Below, in pieces: positions 1 through 12,198 of a DNA stretch of 64,000 nucleotides. Position 1 is the first letter of the stretch. Every line of letters begins with the position of its first letter. Source of the stretch: Meloidogyne chitwoodi. Lineage: Eukaryota > Nematoda > Chromadorea > Rhabditida > Meloidogynidae. The stretch lies in the NCBI GenBank assembly GCA_015183035.1, contig JACZZP010000005.1, forward strand, positions 868,001 to 932,000. Reading direction: 5' to 3'. The notes below the pieces were generated by a model, which saw only the letters and a list, made by a program, of their open reading frames with translations, searched no databases and was not told the origin of the DNA. Made by a program: the position numbers and the translations under genes.

Positions 1-834
1 TTGCTGGAGTTGTTGGAGTTAAGGTAAGGGAAAATTCACCTCAAAATTCATTATATATTTTTAAAAATAATATTTTTATTTTTTTCAGATGCCAAGGCGA
101 GTTGTTTAATCTTCTCATAAAATATTAAATTTAATTGATTAAAAAAAAAAGATATTGTCTATTTGGAGATACTGTTCAACTTGCTAATCGAATGGAGTCT
201 TCTGGTATTCCATCAAAAATACATGTTAGCGAATCTACCAAAACTCAGGCTATAAAAACAAATCCTTCATTTTTATTTACAGAAAGAGGAAATATTGAAA
301 TGAAAGTTTATATTTTAAAATTATTTTTAAATTTTTTAAATAATATTTAAGGGAAAGGGAATGATGAGAACAAATTTTTTGGAAAGAAATGATAGAAAAA
401 GTGTTTGGGAACTTTGTGATAGATTAAGACAAGCAAATCAAAGCATTGATGGTTATCCGGTAAAATTAATTTAAATTAAAAAATATAAAAAAATTTTAAA
501 GGAACTTCATAGTGAAATATGTCCTGATCAATTATCCAGTGAAAATGAAATATTAAATAAAAAAGAATTAACAATTATCTCAGATGAAACAAATAATAAT
601 GAATTAACACATAATGACAGTGTTATTGAAGAAGAGTTTTGTAAAAATAATAATTTAAATAAAGAAGTATTTTTTAATTTAAAGAATATTATTTTATTTT
701 TAAAATTTAAGCAAAATGGAACAATTCCACAGAAACCGAGAAATAAGAAATTAAGCAAAAAAGAGAAAGAAGAAAATAAAATTGTTGAAAATAAAAGACA
801 AAAAACTCGATCAAAACTTTGTTTATTACTTTAA
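1..834 (+). CDS. Receptor-type guanylate cyclase, C-terminal part (partial at window start)
   Basis: The 3' end of a guanylate cyclase that makes cGMP at the membrane. Five exons can be read: 1-23, 89-96, 152-305, 352-459 and 502-834. Spliced, they give AGVVGVK-MPRYCLFGDTV, then RMESSGIPSKIHVSES, then RGNIEMKGKGMM, which is the textbook end of the class III cyclase catalytic domain. MPRYCLFGDTV appears only if the intron at 97-151 starts with GC instead of GT (CCAAG|GCGAGT); this also fixes the frame. After the domain comes a polar, Lys/Glu-rich tail of about 130 residues ending KLCLLL, which is not a recognised domain. Nematode gcy receptors often act in sensory neurons; that role is inferred. 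The 5' part, with the receptor and kinase-homology regions, lies outside the window. Confidence 0.9.
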
Positions 835-1411
835 AATATTTTTTGTATAAGACAAATATTTGTGACATAAAATCAGAGAATTTCAGTCAATATCCCAACT
901 AAAGAATTAAGTTTAAAATATAACCCCAATAAATAAGGTTAATAATCTAAGATTAGGGCTGCCATTTTCAAGTCAGGCCAAATTTCGAATCAATTTCCGG
1001 TCCGAGTTTTTTCGAGATCGGCTCTTTTTCGGGCCTAATTTCAATGCTCGACATGATCTTTCTGACCGGGCCAACTCGAAACCGGTAACCCTATCTAAGA
1101 TGTAGTAAAAATAAGTTTAACAAAATAAATTTAAAAACGACGAAAATCAAAATTGATTCAAACTTTAATACTTGTGGGCTTTGAAAAATAGAATGGGGCC
1201 ATTTTATTAGATAAATATATTATATAGGTATTTACTTACGAATACAAAATTATACCGTTATTTAATAAAAAAATTTAGCAGTTCTTATGTTTAAGCTTAT
1301 AAACAGGTTTTAAAATTATATTACAAATATGAAAATAAAAATTATAAATATAATTTAAATTTATAACACTCAAAATTATAAATTTTTTTAAGTATTAAAA
1401 ACTTTAATTTT
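835..1411. other. Intergenic, contains one small MITE
   Basis: AT-rich spacer between two genes whose 3' ends face each other. Apart from the GC-richer element at 954-1093 I see no coding signal. Confidence 0.6.
954..1093. mobile_element. 140-bp hAT-like MITE with perfect 8-bp target duplication
   Basis: A short GC-rich island in AT-rich DNA. Its ends are TAGGGCTGCC and GGTAACCCTA, so the inverted ends share TAGGG-T-CC. It is flanked on both sides by the identical 8-bp sequence TCTAAGAT (946-953 and 1094-1101). An 8-bp duplication with TAGGG ends is typical of hAT-superfamily non-autonomous elements. It has no ORF. Confidence 0.75.
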
Positions 1412-4400
1412 TCATCCTTTAGTATCCTTTTGTGGGGCACAACTAACATCAGTGACGTACAGCCATTTACCTTGAGGATCCTCCCAGTACCAATTTGCTT
1501 CATCAGATCCTTCTACTGTCTAAATTTAAATGATTAATTATGTTTCTATAAAGAATGCCCCTCTTTTTAAAAGGCTCAGTCTAATTGTAGAATAATCCCC
1601 TTAAAATTTTATTAAAAAATAGACTGGCCGTTAAATTAAAAAAACACCTTGCAATAGACGTAAGTTTTATAGTAACAGTGCTGATTTGTATAAGATTCAC
1701 ATATGCTTCCATCAAGATTGTAACAGTCCGGATTTCCATTAGATTCACAAGGGTTAATTGTATAACGGCCATTTATCTGTTAAATGTATTTTAACTCATT
1801 TAATAATATGATTGATTATCTTTTTCTATTTTTCAAAAAAGTATGATAAATTTACTGAATTTTCATGACAAGACAATTTTTTCTCTAAAAATCCTATATG
1901 TAAGACGGTAATCAATTGAAAAAATTTCATATAGGTAGATAAAAATAAATGTAAGGAAAATATTACATTATGCTACATAGTGATCCATTTTTGCTTCTCA
2001 CATAACTTTAATTTAAACTTACAGTGACATAGTTTTTTCGATTACAAGACCAAGTAAAAGTTGGCCCAGTGTTCGGAGCTTCGTAAAATGTATTATTAGG
2101 AAGCCTGTAACCTATTCTCGGAGCGTGTGGGTGGCGTTCTTTATCATAAATTGATTCACGTACTTCTTTGCATTTATTAGATGAGGTTGAAGGGGCAAGT
2201 TCTGATATAAACAATTATTAAGAATAAAATTAATATAATTTTAAAAATATCTTATTATTATTATAAATTTATTTACCAATTTGATAGTATATTTTAAATG
2301 ATCCATTTCCCTTTTTCATGATTAACACTTCATTTTTAGATTCTACAGATATTTCAAGGTAATTATTGCAACAAATTCTCGCCCCTAAAATTAATTTAAA
2401 TAATTAAATATTTTATAAAAGATTTAAACCTGTTGCAGATTTATCCTCCCAATATTTAATTTCTATGTAATTAGTTTTACATGGATAAGTGCATTCATAG
2501 CCTTTCATACTTTCAATTTTAATCAATAAACGTTTTGAGTCAATTTGTTTTTCTTTTTGATCTTCATGCTTAAAAAGTCAAAAATAGCTGATATTTATTT
2601 ATTTTTTCTAAAATTATTTAATAATATATTATTTTGGAATTTAAATAATATTTTCTTAAAATTTCCAAAGTCGGTAGTTGCGAAGCTGCGACTTTGGTTT
2701 GCCAAATAGCTAAAATCTCTCCTAGAGGATAATATTTCCATTCATTTATTTTTAAGAATATTCTAATAATTTACCTGAATAACAAAAAAACAATCATAAT
2801 TGAAATCAAAAAATAATTGTAGTGAAATTGGTAGATATTTTTCTTTAGCTGTTGCCTTTAGAATAATTGCTTTGCAATCATTATCTAAATTTTAAAAGTT
2901 TATTAAAATAAAAAGGATTCATTATTTAATTTCTGAATCATTAATTAAATTTTAAATTGATTCGAAACCTTAAGTTTAATACTGTTATCGAAATTAAATA
3001 AAAAATTAAAAAATAAATTATAATATTACATTTATATATAGTGCAATCTGTGCCCCCATATCCTGTAGGACAACGACAAGCACAATCTTTCATTGGATCA
3101 GGGTAACCACCGTTTTTGCATGGTCCCCAATTTAAATAATAATTATAAGATTCACAATTAAAAATTGAAGCAGGATGCGGATATATATCAGTACCTAAAT
3201 ATTTATATATTAAATCAGCGTAAAAGATCACTAGAGATGAAAAATAAAACAAAATACTATAATTTATAATATCGATTAAAATCGAATTTATTATGATTAT
3301 AAAATGTATTCGTTATGATTATGTACAATATTAGAGATAGGTAAAGTCGCTTTCTTCTTTCTCGTAATTCGGAGGGGAAAGGACAAAGAACCCATTGGAT
3401 AAATTATAAAGGTCTCTAAAAGGTTATTCTGAGACGGAATTCCGGTAAAAACGTTAGAGAGCTAAATCCGTGCCTATTATATTTTAAAAATAATAATTAT
3501 TAATAAAAGTTACTGACAGTAAACTAAGTTTAAAAGTTTGGCATCCTTAAATGACACAATATCATTCAAACCCATGGTACTCTGATACTCTTTAATTAAA
3601 TTAATTTTCAAACTAGAAAAAATTATACGTTCCACTTCCAGGGTTATAATGCATTGCAGAACCAAAATCATAAGGCATATCATATTGTGACGTATGTAAC
3701 CGGTCATAGTTTGAATTAGTACCCTATATTATTAATTTAATATTGTTTTGATAAGTTTATTATTTAAAAGATTAAATTTAATTTATAAATTTATTGAAAA
3801 CAATTAATAATATTTGTAATTAATCATTCATTTTCAGCAATTATGTCGTAGTTTATCCAGATGTATGAATTACGGTCCCTTCGACTCATTTCATGCCATA
3901 ATCCTAATGCATGCATTATTTCATGTGCTACACTCATAATCTAAATAGTTATGGAAAATTATTCAATATGAATTTTAAAAAAGTTGGCTGACTTTCAGAT
4001 ACTAAAATATTTTGTACTCCGTGAGAGGAATATTTTATTTATAATAATAGTACTTGCTGGAAAATATCAAATATGGAAAATTTCAGTAAGTATTAATTAT
4101 TACCCCTTCACAAAATGGACCAACAGGAAGCGTTATTTTACGTTCAAGTTTGCTTTTATCAGCCCCGACATATGAAGAGCATCCTTCATCGGCATCGCCA
4201 AGATGCCAAAATAAAATTTTGCTTTGATTTAAATAACGATCGACTTCTTGAAACTTTATGCAAGTCATACTCCTAAAATAATAATTATTAGTATAATTAA
4301 CTACAGATTAACTAATATTATGTTTATTAGCAAGATAATAAGTTAAGTTATAATATATATTTAGTTAAAATTCACTGCTCTAATTTATTTAGATATACTT

Positions 4401-7400
4401 AAGTCTAAGTATATTAAAGTTAGGTCAATTTTGATTTTTTAAAAATCTCGTGAAAATAATTTTGAATCTAAATTTTGATGTTGACCGATCATTAGTAAAA
4501 TTACATATATATATTATTTGGTTGCCTATTTATTATATAAAGTATGTATAGTATAACATTTTAATTAATTTATTATATTAATAAATTATTTCTATATTTT
4601 ATAATAAATAATACATTATTAAATTAATTCCATCTTTAATAGCATCCTTCCATTCTTCTGAAATATTAAATAAATTTAGAAATAAATATATTATTAATTA
4701 ACTTTCTTCTTCTGTAGAGAATGTGTAATAAATGGGCATTTGCCACAAAAATTTGCTTTTATCATTATTGAAAGCATTAGTTAGTTGTCTTTTGTCACGA
4801 GTTTGTCCATTACAGCCTATTAAATTTTTATATAATTAGGTAATATAAAGAAAATACATAGTTGTTGCATTTTAATCATTTCCTCTATTTGCCAAAGATC
4901 TAACATTATATCACCACCACCAATATTACCCGTATTTTCACATCCATAAACTAGATCGTTAGAATCGCGAGTGCCCAATATATTTTCATTATTTACACTC
5001 CTTTTCTCACGAATTTCCGGAGATGGTTTTAGCCAATCATCAGTCTGTAAAATTTAATTAATCTTAATAATACTTGAAAAATAAGAAAAATAATGAGATA
5101 TTTAGTAATTCAATATAAAAAGCTTAAAATTAGTAACTTTACCATAAAATCCGGACGGCGATCTTCATCGCATATACATTTCTTTTTCAATTTATTTAAT
5201 TCATTGTAGGCATCTTTCAGTTTATTGTATTCATCAAGACCAACGAAATCGCATTGTGTGGGTGGTCTTGTATACTAAAATTTAATAATATTTATTTATT
5301 TTCTTCAAAACCTACGCAATTGAATTGCTTCTCTAAATTATCACCATTCAGAGTTAATTTAATTATTTTACAAGATTTAGTTAAAAGATGAACTTCAAAT
5401 TCTGAAGCTTCTAAACGTTCCCCTTTAGTATGCATGTCAAGTCCTACCAATACCAATGCTCCTTCCTTTAAACATTTTAATTATTTTATAAAATTGTCTT
5501 ATACATATAGTATATATATGCAAAAAATGATTAGAATTTTTATTTCTTTCACCTTTGCAGCAAGTTCTTGAATACTTTGATTTTCAAAATTAGCTAGAAC
5601 AAAATTTCCAAAATCATAAATAACTCCATTCATTTCATTAGTTAATAGTGAAAATCCATTTTCATCATTAATTTGTAATGAAAACAATTTAAGATAATTC
5701 TCGGTTTTATTAACTCCACGAAGTATTCGAGGACACCCTTCACAAAGACTTCCAATTGTTCCAGAAACTATTTTACTGCTGCCAAATTTAATTCTAAAGA
5801 AAAATTAATAAATTAAAATAAATTCCAAAACAATCTTCTAGTACCTACAGGCACAACTTATATTTTTAAATTCACTGACCATTCCTTTCTTTTGGGTGTT
5901 CTAATAAAACTTACGTATGCTTTGAGAATGAAAATCCGACAATAACATCAATATTAAATGTAATCTCATATCGAGATTTTTTATCTAACTTTTTGAAGTC
6001 AACTCGAGTTGCAAATATTCTAAACTCAACTCCATGTTTATTAACTCCGAGATCTTTGCATGATTTTGCATACTCACTTTCCATATCATTCTTTAACTAT
6101 AAAAATCACCCTTTTATTTCATATTATAAATATATGTAGTATACCTTATTTTCTAGCTTTGATTGGTAACAAATAGATACATTAACAGAATTCCAACTTT
6201 ATTATTTTTAAAGAATTATTTGTAAAAAATATAATTAAAAATTATTTAAATATTTAAGCAAATTAACTACACATTTTTCGTTTGTATAATTTTAAGATAA
6301 ATATGTATGTACCTTTTTAGAATATTTTCATCACCATCTTTATCTTTACAAGTTTCGTAGTATTTTTTTATTCCTTCTTTTTCTTCCCTATTAGCCTCTT
6401 TGGTATTACATGCTAGATTTAACAAATTTACACTTAGCTCAAAACGATTTGTGTTCAACTTTTGACCATTGAAAGTTTCCTACAAAAAAAAAAGATAAAA
6501 CTTAAATTAGGTACGTACTAATTTTAAAATATTAAAAATTGGTAATAAATCTCAATTTTCTCTTTTTCCATATAAATTATTAAATAATTACCCCATTAAT
6601 TGGACATCTATCAACAAACATCCATATAAATTTTTGAACAGCTGGTTTTGTTTTAATATTTTTATTTTCCTGAAGCATCATATCCCACTTTAAAGCAAAT
6701 ATTCCAGAATACTCGTCAAGTAAAGGTTTTAAATTATTATTAGAATAATACCAATAATTGTCAACTTTACTTTCTTCCAATATTTTATCTTTAAATTTGG
6801 ATAAAATTATATTAAATATTTAAAAATACCTTTGAGAGATTTATTAATTCCAAGAAGATATTGGAAAAATTTAGAAGTTGTAAATCCATAGAGAAATTGA
6901 TTTTGACTGAAATGATAAATTATTAATTAAAAATAATTTAAGGAAATTCTAAGGGATATTTAATAAATAAAATATTAGTAAATTTGAGGAGAACATAAAT
7001 AATGTATTTTAACTAACCCTTCATCGAAGATATCAGCTTGTATTTCCAAAGTCAGTGGTTGTTTGATAATAACTAATCCATGAAAAGGTATATTACTATA
7101 TTCTTTATTAGTAATTTCATTACAAAGTTGGCTATTTCCTTTCTTTGTTAATTCAAAAAGTTTGGTAGGCTTCCAATTTCCTTCGAATAAATTACTTAGC
7201 TGACTCGGATAACAAATCAGTAAACTGAAATTTTATTTCAATAATAAAATGTTTTATGAATTTTTAACCACTCACTTTTCAAAAAATGAATCGAAGAGAG
7301 AAATTTTTTGGATATTGGAAACAAACTTAAGACCCGAAACAAAAATTTGTGATATTAGAAAACTAACCGAAAAATCCTCGGATTTTTAGTTAAATTACTC

Positions 7401-7633
7401 ATACCATTATTTTATTTTTATTATTTAAATCAAAAAAATATATAAATAATTTACCCAACACATCCAGTAATTTTTTCAATAATATTTGGAAGTAAATGGG
7501 TACTTAATTCTTCTTTAGATATCTCCTCGGCTTGACCAATTTTGTTAAACATTCTATCATCAATAGAACAATATGTTGGTAATACAAATAAAAATATTAA
7601 AAACAAAATTAACATAAATGAATTAAAATACAT
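1412..7633 (-). CDS. Large astacin-like zinc metalloprotease (NAS family) with EGF and CUB domains
   Basis: About 24 exons, roughly 1,100 residues by my reading. The start at 7633 opens a signal peptide (MYFNSFMLILFLIFLFVLPT). About 550 unrecognised residues follow, then a propeptide-like part with a GGGDIML switch motif. A furin-type RDKR site near 4790 precedes QLTNAF. The catalytic domain follows: TCIKFQEV, GCSSYVG, then HEIMHALGLWHEMSRRDR (zinc HExxHxxGxxH, near 3885-3925) and the Met-turn SAMHY at 3646-3660. After it come an EGF-like segment (CKNGGYPDPMKDC) and CUB pieces (YPCKTNYIEIKYWEDKSATG, ARICCNNYLEIS). A Cys-rich C-terminal end of about 140 residues is not recognised. Two oddities: the frame breaks at a six-A run at 3617-3622 inside the catalytic domain, and the exon just after the zinc motif has no GT donor. 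It could be a functional secreted protease, a decaying gene, or carry an assembly error. Confidence 0.8.
2665..2697. repeat. Short inverted repeat in an astacin intron
   Basis: CCAAAGTCG at 2665-2673 is repeated in reverse complement at 2689-2697 around a GC-rich 15-nt loop. It sits in a GC-richer patch (2660-2740) inside an otherwise AT-only intron, so it is probably a repeat relic. No target duplication was found. Confidence 0.4.
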
Positions 7634-8451
7634 TTTAATAATTTTCTAAATTAATTATTTAAAAATTAAAATAATGACTAAATTATTAAAACATTAAATA
7701 TTGGAATTAAACAATATTATTGTTTAGTTCAATGATTTAGCTTCTATATTACCTATATATGTATTTTATTAAAATATTCAATAATTTTATAGTTTTATAA
7801 ATTACTTTATGATTTTTAATTATCAAAAATTAATTATTTATATGAAAATATTTTTTAATAAAAAAATAAAAATAGAAATGTAATTTATAATTATCAGATA
7901 AATGTTTAAAAAGATTAACAAATTAAATTTATCTATAAAATTAATCTCTAATATCTAGTAATTTTATGATTCATTTTAATTTTTAACATTTTTATTTATC
8001 CTTTTTTATTATTTATATATTGGCAAAAACAAATTATAATTTAAAAAATACGAAAAAGTTTAAAAATAAATTTAATTTAAACAAATTTTTATCAATTAGT
8101 AATGAGATAAATAAATTATAATAAAAAACGATCAGTAAGAGCCAATCATATGAAATTAAAATGTTTTTAATTTTATTTTTAAAATATTTTACAATTTTTA
8201 TAAAATAAATAACAGAAAAATAGAGTAATTTTATTTTTAAAAAAAGAGATTTTAATAAGAAAAAGAGGTTTATGAGTAAAATTAAAATATAATAATTAAA
8301 ATTAAATTTATGTATGTAGACAAAATTTGGATAAATTAAAAATTAAATATTTATTTAAATAGGTAACTAATGTATTTTTACTAAAATATATTATATTCTT
8401 TTATTTTATTAAAAAAACTATTTTATTTTATTTTTTATCTTCAAAATTAAT
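7634..8451. other. Intergenic AT-rich DNA
   Basis: Upstream region of the astacin gene and downstream region of the neuropeptide-like gene, both on the minus strand. Only low-complexity AT sequence is seen. Confidence 0.5.
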
Positions 8452-9118
8452 TTATTTTCCTGGACGAAATGCTGCTTTCCCATCATATCCTGAACGTACA
8501 ATTTCATCAATTAATCGTTTTAGACCACTTAGTTCACGTCTATGAAGCATTTTTATTGATTCACGTTTATCTAATAAATAATAAATAATTAATTATTTAA
8601 TTTTAACATAAATAAAATTAAAATCTTAATTATTTTTTTTTGCAAATAATTAATGATTTTTGATTTATTTATTAAATTTAATTTTTAATTTATAATTAAT
8701 ATATCAATTGGCAAAGGGAAGATTGATAATTTTGGAATTTATTTTTCTATTTTTGTTTACTTGGTTAAGAATATTTTTTTTATTAATAATTTCTTATAAT
8801 TATAATTAATTAATTTGTTTATTATTTTATAATAGAAAAAAGAGAGAATTTTGGTGTTAAAAGGACTTGCGGATTTAACAATTTAAATTTTTCTTAATTA
8901 AGAGGCCATTAGAAATTAATTTTAAATAAATGGTATAAATAAAAGAAAATAATTTTTAATAATTTTTTTTTTATTTAAATAAAAATATTTTCTTAAAATT
9001 TACCTAAATTTTGTTCATTAAATTGGTTAAAATTATTGTCAATTAAAGGTTTTGCATCTGTTTGTTCAACTGCAAGAATGAGCATAAAAAGGAAAGATAC
9101 GGACATTAACCATAACAT
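8452..9118 (-). CDS. Putative neuropeptide precursor with C-terminal FRPGK (RPamide-like)
   Basis: Two exons (9004-9118 and 8452-8570), 77 residues. I chose the ATG at 9118 because MLWLMSVSFLFMLILAVEQ gives a good signal peptide; an upstream ATG at 9199 is in frame but places polar residues first. After the signal peptide come basic sites DKR, HRR and LKR, and the protein ends GYDGKAAFRPGK followed by stop. A terminal Gly-Lys is the usual signal for carboxypeptidase trimming and C-terminal amidation, which would leave a peptide ending FRP-amide. C. elegans nlp-2/nlp-22/nlp-23-type precursors carry peptides ending in RPG before a basic residue. Only one copy is present here, and the upstream peptide differs from those I know. 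Secretion and peptide signalling are inferred. Confidence 0.55.
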
Positions 9119-12100
9119 AAACCTCGTGCTACCAATTAATTTATTATTACAATTTCCGATAGTTAGTAGATAATTTTGTAAAATAAATAATATAAACATA
9201 TTTTATATAGGTAATTTATTTATTTAATTATTAACGTTGCTTTTTTAATTGAAGGTTAAATTATTTTTATATTAATTAATTTATTATTTTATTTTTGAAG
9301 TAATCTAAAAATATTAAAATTAATATTTAATTTTTAATTTAATTAAAAAAAAGAATAAGGAAATATTATTTAAAAACATATGCCTTTTTAATGAAAAAAT
9401 AATTCAAAATTTAATATAAAAAAATATATCAAAATCAAATATTATAAACAATTTATATTATTTATTTTTATAATTCTTCCAAATGATGCTAATAAATGTT
9501 ATGCTATTTTTAAAAATTAAATAAAGCATAATATCAATCTCGGTCAGCGAAGGATTATCCTACAATTAAATTAATTTTTAGAATATTTTAAACAAGTGTT
9601 AAAATAATATTTCCAAGAATTCCCATTCAACATTAAAATATTAATTAATAAAATTACGATATAAATACTTAATCTCCAATTAATTAAAAAGTTATTATTA
9701 TTTAAATAAATAAATAATAATAAAAATGTTTTATTTAAAAATAAAATTTATTAATATGCAAAAATAAAAGAGAGATTTGTTTAGATTTTCATAATGTTTT
9801 TGTTTTAAAAAATATTTTCTTTATATACATTACTAGACTTTTAATACGTGTATAAACGTAATGTCTATATTTTTATTTTTTATTTATTATTAAAATGTGG
9901 GGCGTGAAATTGCCATTTATTTAGAAAAATAAGTGAAGAAAAATTAACAGGTGTTTATAAAAATAATAATAAATACATAATTTTCTTGAAAATTATAAAC
10001 CGCATGGTCGGAAGGAAAGAAGAAAAAGATGTTATTAAAATTGTAGGGTGGGACTGACAAATTAATGGGAATAAACAAAACATGCATTTTTTCGTTGAAA
10101 CGACGTGGAAAAGGTAATTAAACATTCTCAAAAAAATAAATAATATTTTAAAACATTTGTAAATAGTTAAGTATGTATAAATTAATTCAGCTTACCTATA
10201 TTTATAATTGTCTTAAATATAAAATAATATTTTTGGAAAAAGAAATTAAAAAAAATAAATTTCTAAAAATTTAATAATATTTAAATTTATTAGTATAGCT
10301 TTTAAAGAATTATTAAAATTATTTTTTGATATATTTAATAATTCTTTGGTAATAATACTATAAAATTTAACATTCAAACATTTTTATAAATAAAATTTTA
10401 AATTAACAAATTATTTTATTATTATCAATTTAATTATTTAATTTATAAAAATATAAAAAATTTCGAATTGATAGCTTTTCTAAGCTTTTATTAAAATTAT
10501 CTTTATTTCTTAAGAGCTGAACTAATAATAAAAAATAAATTCTGTTGAAGCAAAATGCGCAATGTTTAACTGAAAAAATTGCTAAATTTGTGAAATCTGC
10601 AAAAGTAAACTGCTGTCCAGTTTAAACTGATAAATGAAAAAATAAAAATATTTTAATAAAATAAATAGTAATTGTTTATTTTAAAAATTTCTAAAATTAT
10701 TTAAAATATTTTCCAATTTTTTATTTATTTTTATAAAATATTATTTATTATATTTATTAAAGGCATTATATTATTAATATTTCCATTAAACTAATTATTA
10801 AATTATTAATTAATACAACAACAATACACAAGTAGTGAAATACTAAATATCATTTTTTACATCTGTTTTATCTAAAAATGCGTTTATTGTTTTTTAAATT
10901 TATTTCCAAAAATAGAAACAAAAACTTTTTTTTTAGATATTAAATAAATATTTAAAATGTTGCAAATATTAAAATTGAAAAAAAATAAATATTTTATAAA
11001 AAAATTTTTTTAAAGGTATTAATTATTAAATAGATTATTAAAAAAAGAAGCAAAAAATATTTTTAGAAAAATTTCCAGAGATCCCCATAATTTTAAAAAT
11101 TAATTCTAAAAATAGGTTTAATTGGTTATTTGCGCAAATATTTGATAATAATTTATTTTTAGCAATTTTTTGGAAATTGTAAAATTTTGTAGGAAAATTA
11201 AAAAAACTTTAAAAATAATTAATATTAATTAAAAAATTGTTATAAATTATATTTTAATTGTTAAACAACCGAAAACTTTTATTAAATCTCACGACCAAAA
11301 CAAATTCACAAAATTATTTTTCATTTAATAAATTTATTTAAATATATATTTACAAAATCTTCATCTGAAATAGAAAAAATAAAAGAAAGAAGTAAACAAA
11401 TATTTATTTATAAAACAATTTTATTTACTCAAAAATTATTAAAAATATGAGAAGAAATTAACTTTGTTAATTAAGTTATTTTTGCCAAAGAGTAAATTAG
11501 GTATATAATTTTTTTATTTAAAAATTAAATTTTAAATATTTTAGAATATAAATTAATAAACTTTTAATTATAAAAGCTTTTCCTTTTAATTTTTTTAAAC
11601 ACAATTTATAAATAATAAATAACTATTTATTATACTGTACTAAATAAAAATATTTATTATATTTAATTTTATGAAATTAATATTTTATAAAAATAATTAA
11701 AATCACCAACAGGTTATAGAATATTTTTTAGTAATTCTTGAACGAACAAAAATATCAATCAAAAAAAGAATTTATTTAAAGAGAGATAAGAGATGTAAAA
11801 GAAAAAGAGTAATTAAAAAAAACAAAAAATATATTAATAAAATAAAATATTTCAAAGAAATATTTTAAACGGTTTCCCCAAACTCTCAGAAAATTATTAA
11901 ACGTTATAAAAGCAATAAATTAATTTGATAGTTTATATTTACAAAGAATAGACCACGTGGTTGTTTACCTTTATTTATTTATTTTTTTTTCTTAAAAACA
12001 CACCATTAATTAAATAAATTAATTAAAATTTTTAATTTCAAAATATTAAATTAAAAAATAGTTTAATTTGGAGCTAAAATTGTTTGTTTTATTTTAAAAT

Positions 12101-12190
12101 CCATTTAGGTATATATATATTAGGTATTTAAAAAGAATTAATATTTTAATAAATCATAGAAAGGATAAATTACAAAGAATTTAAACTTGC
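9119..12190. other. 3-kb gene-poor AT-rich stretch
   Basis: No exon chain or recognisable protein was found on either strand. The segment at 9890-10120 is slightly richer in GC but shows no coding frame. Confidence 0.5.
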
Positions 12191-12198
12191 CTTGGTAA

